A stretch of DNA of 64,000 nt from positions 1 through 64,000 of the forward strand of contig JBKPDY010000031.1 in NCBI GenBank assembly GCA_046728155.1, in the 5' to 3' direction. The notes under the pieces were generated by a model. The model saw only the letters and a program-made list of their open reading frames with translations. It was not told the DNA's origin and did no database searches. A program made the position numbers and the translations under genes. The first letter of the stretch is position 1. Every line of letters begins with the position of its first letter. Origin of the DNA: CAWDLX01 sp046728155 (GTDB lineage: Bacteria; Actinomycetota; Actinomycetes; Mycobacteriales; Micromonosporaceae). Of the stretch, positions 32,138 through 40,827 are shown piece after piece.

Positions 32138-35100
32138 GCCGCCGGCTCGACGTCGCGAAGGCGCTGGCTGATCACCTGACTCACGCCCGAGCGCATCGTC
32201 ACGCCGTACAGGGCGTCGGCGATCTCCATCGTCCGCTTCTGGTGTGTGACGATGACGAGCTGACTGTTATCGCGCAGGTGTTCGAGGAGCGCCAGCAGCC
32301 GGCCGAGATTGACATCGTCGAGGGCCGCCTCCACCTCGTCCAGGATGTAGAACGGACTTGGCCGGGCACGGAAGATCGCACAGAGCAACGCGGTGGCGGT
32401 CAATGAGCGCTCGCCACCCGAGAGCAGTGAGAGCCGCTTGATCTTCTTGCCCGGCGGCCGTGCCTCGACCTCGATCCCGGTGGCCAGCATGTCGTCAGGG
32501 TCGGTCAGGACGAGCCGTCCTTCGCCGCCCGGGAAGAGCACTGCGAAGACCTCTTCGAATTCGCGGGCCGTGTCGTGGAACGCCGAGGAGAAGACCTCCA
32601 GGATGCGCTCATCCACATCCTTGATGACGGTGAGCAGGTCGCGACGGGTGGCCTTCACATCCTCGAGTTGATCGGAGAGGAACTTGAAGCGTTCCTCCAT
32701 CGCGGCGAACTCCTCAAGGGCGAGTGGGTTCACTTTGCCCAGCGTGACGAGGTCCTTGTCGGCCTTGGCCGCCCGCTTCTCTTGAATCGCGCGATCGTAC
32801 GGCGCCGGTTCGGGCGCGGGTCGCCCCTCGCTCTCGGCGACGGCGACCTCGAGGGCCGTCGGCGGCACCGGCGACCCGGGTCCATACTCGGCCATCAGAG
32901 TCGCCCCGTCGATGCCGAAATCCTCGACCCCCTTGGCCTGCAGCTGTTCGACCCGCATCCGCAGCTCGGCCCGGGCCAGCTCATCGCGGTGCACTTTGGA
33001 CGTGAGCCGCTCCAGTTCGGCGCCGAGCTGCTTGGAAGAGCCGCGGACCGCGGCCAGGTCGGCTTCGCGTCCGGAGCGGGCGGCGATGATGGCGTCACGT
33101 TGCTCTCCGGCGGCCGAGAGCGCCGTGGCCGCCTGGGACACGGCCACCTCGGCTGCGCCCATGACCACCTGCGCGATCACGGCTCCACGAGCCCTGGCCG
33201 CCCGGCGGGCAGCCGCCCGGGCGCGAGCCTCACGCTCGGCCGCCGCCTCCCGGGCCAGCGCGTCGGCTCGCCCGGCCAGGGCACCGACCCTCTCCTCAGC
33301 CGTTCGGACGGCCAGCCGTACGTCGATCTCGTGCTGCCGTGCGGCCGGGACCGCGGCGGCGAGCTCGTCCCGTTCGTTGGTCGACGGATCCGTGTCGACC
33401 GGTGTCGCCTCGGCGTTGCGCAGCCGGTCCTCCAGATCGCTCACGCCCGCGAGGTCACGATCCCGGGCCTGCTCCGCTTTGACCCGGTTCTGCGCGGTCC
33501 GGCCGGCCTCCGCCTTCGCCGATCGGGCGGCCGCGCCGAGCTCGGCCAGTCGCCGGCCGGCCGCGTTGCGCTGCCCCTCCGCTTCCTTACGGTCGGCGGC
33601 TGCCTGCGCCACCAGCTCCTTGGCACTCGCCAGGCGGTGGTGGGTGGCCTCGATCCCGTCCCGCAGCTCGGCGACCCGGGACTCCGCTTCGGCCTGGCGC
33701 TGCCGCGCCTCCTCGACCGCCGCCTGTACCTCGATGAAGCTTTGCGGCTTGGATGAACCACCCATCGCCGTGTATGCGCCGAGCAGATCGCCGTCGGGCG
33801 TCACGGTACGCAGCTCTGGCGCGTACGACACGATGGTGCGGGCAGTCGCCAGATCGGGGGCGAAGACGACGTCGTGCAGCAGGCGTACCACAGCCGCACG
33901 CAAGGGCTCGGGCGATCCCACCACGTCCAGCGCCCACCGCGCCCCCTCGGGCAGGGCCGGCCGGTCGCCCTTCGCCGGCATGTCCGAACCACCGATCAGC
34001 AGGGCGGCCCGGCCGGCATCGTTGACCTTGAGCATCTCGATGGCCGCAGTGGCACCGTCCACGTCTGAGACGGCGACCGCGTCGGCGACCGCCCCGAGCG
34101 CCGCCGCCAATGCCGCCTCAAACCCGGGCTCCACGGTGAGGAGTGCGGCGACGCTGCCGAGCAGGCCCGGCACCTGTGCCGCCCGGGCGAGCAGAGCGCC
34201 GGCCCCGTCCTTGCGGCGAAGCCCGATCGCGAGCGCCTCACCGCGAGCCTTCCACTGGGTGGCGTCCTTCTCAGCCAGCCGCTCGGCCTCGCCGAGCTGC
34301 TTGAGCCCGGTGGCGATCTCGTCGGCGGCGGCCACCGCCACGGCGAGCCGCTCGTCCAGCTCGGCCGATTCGCGGTCGGCCTCGGACGCGCCCTGGCCGG
34401 CGATCTCGTACGCATCCTGCGCTTCGACGGCTCGAGCCTGAGCCTCCACAAAGGACGCTTCGAGGCGTGCGATCTCTTCGACCGCCGCGTTCGAACGGGT
34501 CCGCATCGCGTTGACCTGGCCGATGAGCCGGGCCAGTCCCTCCCGCCGGTCGGCTATCGCCTTCACGGCCGCGACGAGCGCCTGCTCAGCGTCGGCCAGG
34601 CGCCGCTCCATCTGCTGGCGACTCTCGACCGCCCGGTTGAGCCGGGTCTGGTCATCGGCCAGAGCCGCCCGGAGAGTGCGCTCCTGCTCGCGCAGTTCGT
34701 CGGCCTCGGCGGAAAGCTCGTCGGGATCCCGGCCGGGGCGCTCCTCCTCGACCTCGGTCGCCAGGTTGCGCCAACGCTCAGTCGCAAGTTGATGGGTGGC
34801 GCGCAATCGCTCCAGCAGGGTCGACAGATTGAGGAACGTCTCCTGGGCCTGAGCCAGCACCGGAGCATCCTGGGCCAGGGCGACCTCCAATTCAGCTAGG
34901 CGCTCCTGGACCTCCGCGTTGGCTGCTTCAACCTGCTCGCGGCGCTCCCGCAGGGCCGTCTCGTCTGCAATCTCGCGACTGACCTGCTCGTGCAGCGTGG
35001 CGAGATCGTCGGCGAGCAGCCGCATTCGGGCATCGCGCAGGTCGGCTTGAATGCCTGCCGCACGGCGAGCCACCTCCGCCTGCCGGCCGAGTGGCTTGAG

Positions 35101-35703
35101 CTGACGGCGCAGCTCGGCCGTCAGGTCGGTGAGCCGGTTCAGGTTGACCTGCATCGACTCGAGCTTCCGCAGCGCCTTCTCCTTGCGCTTGCGGTGCTTG
35201 AGAACGCCGGCCGCCTCCTCGATGAACGCCCGCCGATCCTCCGGCTTGGCATGCAGGATCGAGTCGAGCTGGCCCTGGCCCACGATGACGTGTAGCTCGC
35301 GCCCGATGCCGGAGTCGGAGAGCAGCTCCTGGATGTCGAGCAGGCGGCACGCGTCGCCGTTGATCTCGTACTCGCTCTCACCGGAGCGGAACATACGCCT
35401 GGTGATCGAGATCTCGCTGTACTCGATCGGCAGGGCGCCATCGCTGTTGTCGACGGTCAGCATGACCTCGGCCCGGCCCAGCGGTGCGCGACCGGCCGTG
35501 CCGGCGAAGATGACGTCCTCCATCTTGCCGCCCCGCAGCGCCTTCGCGCCCTGCTCGCCGAGCACCCAGGCGATGGCGTCGACCACGTTCGACTTGCCGG
35601 AGCCGTTGGGACCGACGACGCACGTGATGCCCGGCTCCAGCCGCAGCGTCGTCGCGGACGCGAAGGACTTGAAGCCTTTGACCGTCAAGCTCTTGAGATG
35701 CAC
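32134..35703 (-). CDS. smc: Chromosome partition protein SMC
   Basis: This is the SMC condensin ATPase, 1189 residues, full length. The N-terminal Walker A is GPNGSGKSN at 31-39. Two long coiled coils flank a hinge at about 500-660 (LLGSVAALLTVEPGFEAAL). The C-terminal ABC signature is LSGGERSLTATALLCAIF, then Walker B FYILDEVEAALDD. It acts in chromosome organisation and segregation with ScpA/B, not encoded here. It is preceded by a 227-base gap and translationally coupled to the small HAD-like gene. The mutM-rnc cluster lies further upstream, as in other actinomycetes. Confidence 0.98.
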   Translation of the reverse strand: MHLKSLTVKGFKSFASATTLRLEPGITCVVGPNGSGKSNVVDAIAWVLGEQGAKALRGGKMEDVIFAGTAGRAPLGRAEVMLTVDNSDGALPIEYSEISITRRMFRSGESEYEINGDACRLLDIQELLSDSGIGRELHVIVGQGQLDSILHAKPEDRRAFIEEAAGVLKHRKRKEKALRKLESMQVNLNRLTDLTAELRRQLKPLGRQAEVARRAAGIQADLRDARMRLLADDLATLHEQVSREIADETALRERREQVEAANAEVQERLAELEVALAQDAPVLAQAQETFLNLSTLLERLRATHQLATERWRNLATEVEEERPGRDPDELSAEADELREQERTLRAALADDQTRLNRAVESRQQMERRLADAEQALVAAVKAIADRREGLARLIGQVNAMRTRSNAAVEEIARLEASFVEAQARAVEAQDAYEIAGQGASEADRESAELDERLAVAVAAADEIATGLKQLGEAERLAEKDATQWKARGEALAIGLRRKDGAGALLARAAQVPGLLGSVAALLTVEPGFEAALAAALGAVADAVAVSDVDGATAAIEMLKVNDAGRAALLIGGSDMPAKGDRPALPEGARWALDVVGSPEPLRAAVVRLLHDVVFAPDLATARTIVSYAPELRTVTPDGDLLGAYTAMGGSSKPQSFIEVQAAVEEARQRQAEAESRVAELRDGIEATHHRLASAKELVAQAAADRKEAEGQRNAAGRRLAELGAAARSAKAEAGRTAQNRVKAEQARDRDLAGVSDLEDRLRNAEATPVDTDPSTNERDELAAAVPAARQHEIDVRLAVRTAEERVGALAGRADALAREAAAEREARARAAARRAARARGAVIAQVVMGAAEVAVSQAATALSAAGEQRDAIIAARSGREADLAAVRGSSKQLGAELERLTSKVHRDELARAELRMRVEQLQAKGVEDFGIDGATLMAEYGPGSPVPPTALEVAVAESEGRPAPEPAPYDRAIQEKRAAKADKDLVTLGKVNPLALEEFAAMEERFKFLSDQLEDVKATRRDLLTVIKDVDERILEVFSSAFHDTAREFEEVFAVLFPGGEGRLVLTDPDDMLATGIEVEARPPGKKIKRLSLLSGGERSLTATALLCAIFRARPSPFYILDEVEAALDDVNLGRLLALLEHLRDNSQLVIVTHQKRTMEIADALYGVTMRSGVSQVISQRLRDVEPAA

Positions 35704-35850
35704 GCTTCTCCGGGGTGTCGAACGAGAGCGACAGGACGCGGTTGCGGCCTGCCGTGGTCGGGACGCTTGAGGGGTGCCCCTGTCGCAGGCTACCGCCGCG
35801 GACCCGGGCAGCCTGGCAACGACGCGGCCTGTCGCCCGGTGGTTGTGGGC

Positions 35851-35882
35851 AAAAAGATGCGCGCCGACGGTGGTCGGCGCGC
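35851..35882 (-). terminator. Rho-independent terminator of the small coiled-coil gene
   Basis: On the minus strand GCGCGCCGAC, a 4-base loop and its perfect complement GTCGGCGCGC are followed by a short spacer and T5. It is located 49-80 bases after the stop at 35931. This is the strongest intrinsic terminator in the window and separates that gene from smc. Confidence 0.8.
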
Positions 35883-35930
35883 TGTGTGTTCTGCGTTTCG
35901 AGTTGGGTACCGGCGGCGTTTCCGCCTCGC

Positions 35931-36125
35931 TCAGGCGAGCGCCGGCTCGGCGATGCGGAGCAGGTCGTCGGAGTCGGACACGTCGGCGACCAACCTGTCG
36001 TTCTCCGCACGCAGCCGCATCACCTCGACCTCCAGCTCCCGTACCCGGGCACGCAGTCGGGCGACCTCGTCGAGCATGCGCTTCTCCGGCGCACCGCCCA
36101 CGTGGCCATAGAGGGCCTTCGCCAT
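35931..36125 (-). CDS. Small coiled-coil protein, conserved in actinomycetes
   Basis: This 64-residue protein begins MAKALYGHVGGAPEKRML and continues as one amphipathic coiled coil (ARLRARVRELEVEVMRLRAEN) with an acidic end. The strong AAGGAG SD 5 bases before ATG and a good terminator behind it show an expressed, separate transcription unit. I recognise the N-terminus as a recurring actinobacterial hypothetical protein, but know no function. It lies next to smc without being coupled. A scaffold or DNA/RNA-associated role would be guesswork. Confidence 0.85.
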   Translation of the reverse strand: MAKALYGHVGGAPEKRMLDEVARLRARVRELEVEVMRLRAENDRLVADVSDSDDLLRIAEPALA

Positions 36126-36453
36126 ATCATCTCCTTGTCAGCGCTGCCGGTCCGGCCGGCCAGCGCGCGCCCTAAAATCTCGCAGCTACCGCACATCTCC
36201 TGTGTGAGACACGCCCAACCGAGGGGTTCTTCAGTCACGCCCCGGCCTCAGATCGAGCTCGAGGACAACTCAGGACATGGCAGAGCACGACTTGGCGACG
36301 ACCTCATTCTCACCGCGGCCCGCCCGGACGTCAAGCAGACGCCCATGTCACGCCGAAACCACCGTTTCCAAGCGTACCTATAATCCCATAAGCACTATCT
36401 GTCCCGTACCCGAGCACAGCACCCTTCGCCCCGTTCCGATCGTTGGGCAGTAC
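36126..36453. other. Divergent intergenic stretch with a -10 element
   Basis: This 328-base region lies between the coiled-coil gene and the spherulin-4-like gene. It includes a perfect TATAAT at 36379-36384 on the plus strand, 70 bases before the chosen start. No convincing -35 is visible. An open frame through here reading from 36277 has unconserved sequence and is not believed. Confidence 0.4.
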
Positions 36454-37089
36454 GTGACCCCCCGCACCCTCCTCGCTCTTCCCCGAAGCCCTTCTGACGA
36501 TCTGGCCGCATGGCAGGCCGCCGAGGCGAATGGCCCGCACGGAGTCGCGGTCGTCGGACCGGGCACGGACACCGATCTGAGCGACATCGTGGCCTGGCTG
36601 GTGCGCCTCGCGGCGGCCGGCATCCGACCGCTCGGGTACCTCAGTCTCGGGTACGGCAACCGCGCAGCGGCCGCGGTCCGCGCCGACATCCGTCATTGGG
36701 CGATGTTGCCTGTGCTCGGGATCTTCCTGGATCACGCACCACCCGGGCCCTTCCACCTGGGGCCCGTCGTCAGTGCGGTTCGGGCCGCCCGCCGCTCCGG
36801 CCTACGCGGCATCGTGGTCAACCCGGGCGTCGCGGTCGACCCCGCCTACCGGCGCATCGACGCGACGATCTGCACCTTCGAGGGCACCTGGCCCGAGTAC
36901 GCCGCGTTACCGGCGGGGAGGTGCGAGCCGGGCGATGGTCATCTCGTCTCCCGGATACCGCTCCAGGACGCGGCCGCCGCCCGCGAGTTGGCGGCCGTAC
37001 GCCGGGCGGGGCTGGTCCTGCTCACCGATGGTGCGATGCCGGTCTTCGACGCCGCCATCCGGTCGAGGCCCACAGTCGTCGCCTATTAG
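36454..37089 (+). CDS. Spherulin-4-like (spherulation-specific family 4) protein
   Basis: This 211-residue protein matches the spherulin-4/TIM-barrel-like family. Recognisable segments are GVAVVGPGTDTDLSD, RPLGYLSLGYGNR, LGIFLDHAPPGPFHL, VVNPGVAVDPAYRRID and CTFEGTWPEY, in the order seen in family members. The GTG start at 36454 is chosen because sequence upstream looks non-coding. There is no signal peptide or lipobox, although many relatives are secreted or surface-bound; some are glycoside-hydrolase-like (endo-galactosaminidase-type). It stands between the coiled-coil gene and the convergent mutM. Function is inferred only at fold level. Confidence 0.75.
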   Translation: MTPRTLLALPRSPSDDLAAWQAAEANGPHGVAVVGPGTDTDLSDIVAWLVRLAAAGIRPLGYLSLGYGNRAAAAVRADIRHWAMLPVLGIFLDHAPPGPFHLGPVVSAVRAARRSGLRGIVVNPGVAVDPAYRRIDATICTFEGTWPEYAALPAGRCEPGDGHLVSRIPLQDAAAARELAAVRRAGLVLLTDGAMPVFDAAIRSRPTVVAY

Positions 37090-37138
37090 TCGGGGTCGTC
37101 GCGGAGTCGTGAGCGCGGCGAGCGACTTCGTGGGGTGA

Positions 37139-37996
37139 CTAGTCGCCCCGCGCCCGGCGTGGTCTCGGCTGGCATCGGGGACACGAGAACGACGAGCGGT
37201 TCATGAACGGTTCGCGCCGGATCGCGGCGCCGCAACGCGCGCATGGCCGGCCCTGCTGGCCGTAGACGGCTAGGGACCTGTCGAAGAACCCGCTCTCTCC
37301 GTTGATGTTGACGTACAACGCATCGAAGCTCGTCCCCCCGGCGTGCAGCGCCTCGCGCATCACCTCGGTGACGTGGCCGAGCAGCCGGCGCGTCGCCGGA
37401 CGGGTGAGGCTGTCGCAGGTCCGCTCCCCGTGCAGCCGAGCCCGCCATAGCGACTCGTCGGCGTAGATGTTGCCCACGCCGGAGATCAGCGTCTGGTCCA
37501 GCAGTGCCCGCTTGATGACCGTACGGCGAGCGCGGATCGCCTGGACGACCCGCTCGGGCTCGAACGCCGGGTCGAACGGATCCGGTGCGATGTGCGCGAT
37601 CTCGACCGGCAGGCTCGCGCCTCCCGGCGAGAAGGCCAGCCCGCCGAACGTGCGCTGGTCGACGAAGCGCAGCTGCGGTCCGCCATCGGCGAAGGTGAAC
37701 CGGATCCTCAGATGGGGTCCGGCCGGCTGGGCCGCGTCCTGGAGCAGCATCTGCCCCGACATGCCGAGGTGCCCGACGACGGCGTCCTCGGAGTCGATGC
37801 CGAACCACAGGTACTTGCCCCGCCGGCGTACGTCGGTAACCGTGCGGCCGGCCAACGCGGCGACGAAGTCGGCGGCGCCGGCGGTGTGTCTGCGTACCGC
37901 GCGCGGATGCAACACGTCGACCGCGGCGATCGTCCGCCCGACGACGTGACGGGCAAGCCCGGCGCGTACGGTCTCGACCTCCGGCAACTCAGGCAT
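37139..37996 (-). CDS. mutM: Formamidopyrimidine-DNA glycosylase
   Basis: This bifunctional glycosylase/AP lyase excises 8-oxoguanine and formamidopyrimidines. It has 285 residues. The start MPELPEVET places the catalytic Pro2 and Glu3 exactly. The H2TH domain has LISGVGNIYADESLW and the C-terminal zinc finger has CARCGAAI and SCPRC. The longer frame from 38008 would bury the catalytic proline and is rejected. It overlaps rnc by 8 bases. rnc-mutM is the usual actinobacterial pair. Confidence 0.97.
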   Translation of the reverse strand: MPELPEVETVRAGLARHVVGRTIAAVDVLHPRAVRRHTAGAADFVAALAGRTVTDVRRRGKYLWFGIDSEDAVVGHLGMSGQMLLQDAAQPAGPHLRIRFTFADGGPQLRFVDQRTFGGLAFSPGGASLPVEIAHIAPDPFDPAFEPERVVQAIRARRTVIKRALLDQTLISGVGNIYADESLWRARLHGERTCDSLTRPATRRLLGHVTEVMREALHAGGTSFDALYVNINGESGFFDRSLAVYGQQGRPCARCGAAIRREPFMNRSSFSCPRCQPRPRRARGD

Positions 37997-38699
37997 TGGC
38001 GTCGTCATCGGCCATCAGCGCGGCATGCGCGGCCGCGGCGGCGCGCTGCTCGGCCTCCTTCTTGCTCTTGCCGGTGACACCGCCATGACGTACCCCGGCG
38101 ACAATCGCCCACGCCGTAAAGGTCTTCGCATGATCGGGGCCGGTCTGCTCGATGTGGTAGTCGGGCACACCGAGCCCGCGGCTGGCGGTCAGCTCCTGCA
38201 GGCTTGTCTTCCAGTCCAGGCCGGCGCCGAGCCCGGCCGCCTGGTCCATCACCGGGTTGAACAGGCGCAGGACGAGCTCCTCGGCGACGGCCAGGCCGTG
38301 CTGGAGATAGACCGCGCCGAGCATGGCCTCCAAGGTGTCGGCGAGGATGCTCTCCTTATCCCGCCCGCCGGTCGCCTCCTCACCCCGGCCGAGCAGCACG
38401 TGAGCGCCGAGTCCGCCCGGTCCCAGGGCTCTGGCCACATCGGCCAGAGCCCGCGAGTTGACGACGCTGGCCCGTAGCTTCGCCAGGCGCCCCTCGGCAA
38501 GATCGGGATGAGCGTGAAACAGCGCGTTCGTCACGACGATCCCCAACACCGAGTCGCCGAGAAACTCCAGGCGTTCGTTGGTCGGCAGACCGCCGTTCTC
38601 GTACGCGTACGACCGGTGGGTCAAGGCTTGGCGCAGCAGCTCCGGTTCGAGCGTGACCCCGAGCGCTTTCTCCAGGTCGGTCGTGTTGTCGTCGGTCAT
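37989..38699 (-). CDS. rnc: Ribonuclease III
   Basis: This double-stranded RNA endonuclease processes rRNA precursors and structured mRNAs. It has 236 residues. The signature NERLEFLGDSVLG and the second acidic helix ILADTLEAMLGAVYLQ are present. A double-stranded RNA-binding domain at the C-terminus (WKTSLQELTASRGLG, KSKKEAEQRAAAAA) is complete. Immediately upstream are 77-bp tandem repeats that include copies of this gene's start region. The overlap with mutM is 8 bases. Confidence 0.97.
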   Translation of the reverse strand: MTDDNTTDLEKALGVTLEPELLRQALTHRSYAYENGGLPTNERLEFLGDSVLGIVVTNALFHAHPDLAEGRLAKLRASVVNSRALADVARALGPGGLGAHVLLGRGEEATGGRDKESILADTLEAMLGAVYLQHGLAVAEELVLRLFNPVMDQAAGLGAGLDWKTSLQELTASRGLGVPDYHIEQTGPDHAKTFTAWAIVAGVRHGGVTGKSKKEAEQRAAAAAHAALMADDDANA

Positions 38700-38873
38700 G
38701 TCGGCTCGCCTCCGCGCTCGCTGCGCTCCTCGGGCCTACCGGCCCTGCGATGCTCGCTCGCTGTCGGCTCGGTCATGTCGGCTCGCCTCCGCGCTCGCTG
38801 CACTTCTCGGGCCTACCGGCCCTGCGATGCTCGCTCGCTGTCGGCTCGCTCATGTCAGCCCGCCTTCGCGCGG
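38696..38873. repeat. 77-bp tandem repeats between rnc and plsX
   Basis: Two near-identical 77-bp units start at 38696 and 38773, and a third, truncated one starts at 38850. Each begins with TCATGTCGGCTCGCC, so each carries the complement of the rnc start codon. Each full unit holds a hairpin GGGCC-TACC-GGCCC flanked by CGCTCGCT runs. Copies 1 and 2 differ at very few positions. The plsX stop lies in the next TCATGTCGG at 38874. A related 41-bp block lies at 52719. Confidence 0.85.
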
Positions 38874-39848
38874 TCATGTCGGCACCTCGACCAGCGGCGC
38901 GACGCTCCGCCCGACGCGCGCCACCACATCACCACGTACCAACCGCGCCGCCAGCGCGATACCGGACGCGAGATCGGCGCGGTCGGCGGCGCCATGGCAG
39001 ACGACGACGGTGGTCGGAACGCCCAGAAGGGCCGCCGCGCGGGGAACGGCGTCGGCCCCTCGCGACACCGTGGCGAGCGCGGCCTCGACCGCCTTGAGCA
39101 GGACGTTTCCGGTGAACCCGTCGGTGACGACGACATCGGCGCGGCGACCGAGGACGACATCGTGACCCTCGACCGGACCGACGTAGGTGGCGCCGGCGGG
39201 CCACCGATGAGCCCGCAACGCGGCGTCCGCGGCCCGGCGCAGCCGGTCGCCCTTACCCGGCTCGGAGCCCACGCTCAGCAGACCCACGCGCGGAGAACCG
39301 ACGCCGGCCGCCAGGTTGGCGTAGACCGCGCCCAGGCTCGCGTGGCAGAGCAGGTCGGCCGCGCTGACCTGCATGCCTGCGCCCACGTCGAGCAGTACCA
39401 GCGGACCGGAGGCCCTCGGCAACGTCGCGGTGAGCGCAGGTCGCCGGACGCCAGGCACGCGGCCCAGCGCCATCACCGCCGCCGCGACCGTGACGCCGCT
39501 GGCCCCAGCCGACACGGCCGCCTCCGCGCTCCCGGTCGCCACGGCCTGCATGGTGGCGCCGATGGAGGTCATCGGGTCCGCACCCCGGCCCGGGGAATCC
39601 GACATGGCGACGCCCCGCTGTGCCACCCGCACCGCCACTCGTGATCGCCAGGCATCAGGCAGGGCACCAGTCAACGCGTCGGCCACCGATGGCGGGCCGA
39701 CGGCGACAAGGCTCAGATCTGGATCGGCTGCGAGCGCCTGCAGAGCGCCGTCAACCACGACGTCGGGGGCATCGTCCCCGCCGAGGAGGTCCACGGCGAT
39801 CCGCGGGGCGACCGACCGGCTGGGCCGATCCGATGGAGAGTGAGTCAC
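38874..39848 (-). CDS. plsX: Phosphate acyltransferase PlsX
   Basis: This enzyme makes acyl-phosphate from acyl-ACP, feeding glycerophospholipid synthesis. It has 324 residues. The Rossmann-like start RIAVDLLGGDDAPDVVVDGAL is typical; SAGASGVTVAAAVMALGRV and VVVTDGFTGNVLLK are conserved PlsX segments. It lies 12 bases after rpmF in the DUF177-rpmF-plsX unit seen in many bacteria. M. tuberculosis lacks plsX at this place, so this is a difference in content. The rnc gene beyond the repeat probably has its own expression. Confidence 0.93.
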   Translation of the reverse strand: MTHSPSDRPSRSVAPRIAVDLLGGDDAPDVVVDGALQALAADPDLSLVAVGPPSVADALTGALPDAWRSRVAVRVAQRGVAMSDSPGRGADPMTSIGATMQAVATGSAEAAVSAGASGVTVAAAVMALGRVPGVRRPALTATLPRASGPLVLLDVGAGMQVSAADLLCHASLGAVYANLAAGVGSPRVGLLSVGSEPGKGDRLRRAADAALRAHRWPAGATYVGPVEGHDVVLGRRADVVVTDGFTGNVLLKAVEAALATVSRGADAVPRAAALLGVPTTVVVCHGAADRADLASGIALAARLVRGDVVARVGRSVAPLVEVPT

Positions 39849-39860
39849 CCCGGTCTCGGG

Positions 39861-40034
39861 TCAGACCTCGACGATCTGCCGACCCTTGTAGGTTCCGCAG
39901 ACGGAGCAGACGGCGTGCGGCAGCTTGGGCGAACGGCACTGCGGGCAGGCGACGGTGACCACGGGGCTCGCCTTCCACTGCGCCCGGCGGGAGCGGGTGT
40001 TGCTGCGGGACATCCTTCGCTTGGGTACGGCCAC
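39861..40034 (-). CDS. rpmF: Ribosomal protein L32
   Basis: This 57-residue protein begins VAVPKRRMSRSNTRSRRAQW, the L32 signature. Two CxxC pairs (C30/C33 and C43/C46) bind zinc, so it is the zinc-containing form. The GTG at 40034 has AGGAG 9 bases upstream; a longer frame extending into DUF177 is rejected. It lies 11 bases after DUF177 and 12 before plsX, a widely conserved arrangement. Confidence 0.96.
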   Translation of the reverse strand: MAVPKRRMSRSNTRSRRAQWKASPVVTVACPQCRSPKLPHAVCSVCGTYKGRQIVEV

Positions 40035-40045
40035 GTGGTTCGCTC

Positions 40046-40600
40046 CTATTCGATGAACTTTTCCAGTGCGGCCCATCTGGGGTCGAACTGTCGGTGACTG
40101 TGGTCGGCCGGCAACTCCTCCCACGGCGTCCCACACTCGGGGCACAGACCGCGGCAGTCGGGCCGGCACAGCGGGTTGGTCGGCAGTGCCAGCACCACCG
40201 CGTCCCGCAGGGCCGGCTCCAGGTCGATGAGATCGCCCTGCATCCGGCCCACTTCGTCCTCATCGGCCGTCTCGTCCGTGGTGCTGTGTTCGTACGCGTA
40301 CAGCTCCTGGAACGACACGTCCAAGACCTCGTCGATCCCGCGCAGGCAGCGACCGCATTCCCCTGACAACGGCGCCTCGATCGAAGCGGAGACGAGAACG
40401 CCCTCCGAAACAGACTCCAGCCGCAGCGTCAGGGCCACCTCGGCACCCTCCGGTACGTGGACCAACTCCAGGCCAAGATCCGGTGGTGCCGCGACCACCC
40501 GATCCGCCGCACGCATCGCCCCCGGGCTGCGCGGCAGGTCCCTCGTGTCGAGGACCAGCGGCGACCGGGGGTCGAGGCGGGGCGTTGAATATTCGCGCAT
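40046..40600 (-). CDS. DUF177 (YceD-like) protein
   Basis: This 184-residue protein belongs to the YceD/DUF177 family, linked to 23S rRNA metabolism and always encoded next to rpmF. It has the conserved SGECGRCLRGIDE Cys pair and a second Cys set CRPDCRGLCPECG, likely a zinc site. GGAG lies 6 bases before the ATG at 40600; the frame runs a few residues further to 40630. An acidic loop (TTDETADEDE) is present. It is transcribed with rpmF and plsX. Confidence 0.92.
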   Translation of the reverse strand: MREYSTPRLDPRSPLVLDTRDLPRSPGAMRAADRVVAAPPDLGLELVHVPEGAEVALTLRLESVSEGVLVSASIEAPLSGECGRCLRGIDEVLDVSFQELYAYEHSTTDETADEDEVGRMQGDLIDLEPALRDAVVLALPTNPLCRPDCRGLCPECGTPWEELPADHSHRQFDPRWAALEKFIE

Positions 40601-40714
40601 CATCGGCTCCGGCCTGAAGAGGCCGACCACCGATAGTACCCGATCGACCTCCGCCTCCCTCCCGGCCTGGGTTAGTCAGCGGGACGACGCGGCAGGCCGC
40701 CTCGAGCCCGGCCG

Positions 40715-40778
40715 AAGATCTGTTTCTTCCGGGCCGAAGTGCAGAAAACTTCACGATCTCGCGGAAGAAACGGATCAT
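40715..40778. repeat. 64-nt palindromic element, copy 2
   Basis: The element begins AAGATCTGTTTCTTCCGG and ends GCGGAAGAAACGGATCAT. Its ends form an inverted repeat with 15 of 18 matches, and its centre has AGAAAAC and an inner stem GAAGT/ACTTC with a 7-base loop. It is the same length as copy 1 (21842-21905) and shares the terminal and central motifs. It lies between the DivIVA-like gene and DUF177, both on the minus strand. Confidence 0.75.
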
Positions 40779-40827
40779 CACGCCATGTTGCGAGGTTTGA
40801 TCTTCCGCCAACCCCGGTCAGGCCCTG

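Noticed and set aside
32912..34441. 509-residue plus-strand frame over smc
   Set aside because: Ser/Ala/Arg-rich antisense reading of the coiled-coil codons.
36277..36453. N-terminal 59 residues of the spherulin-4-like frame
   Set aside because: Composition is unlike coding sequence here, and a perfect TATAAT lies inside it; kept only as a start alternative.
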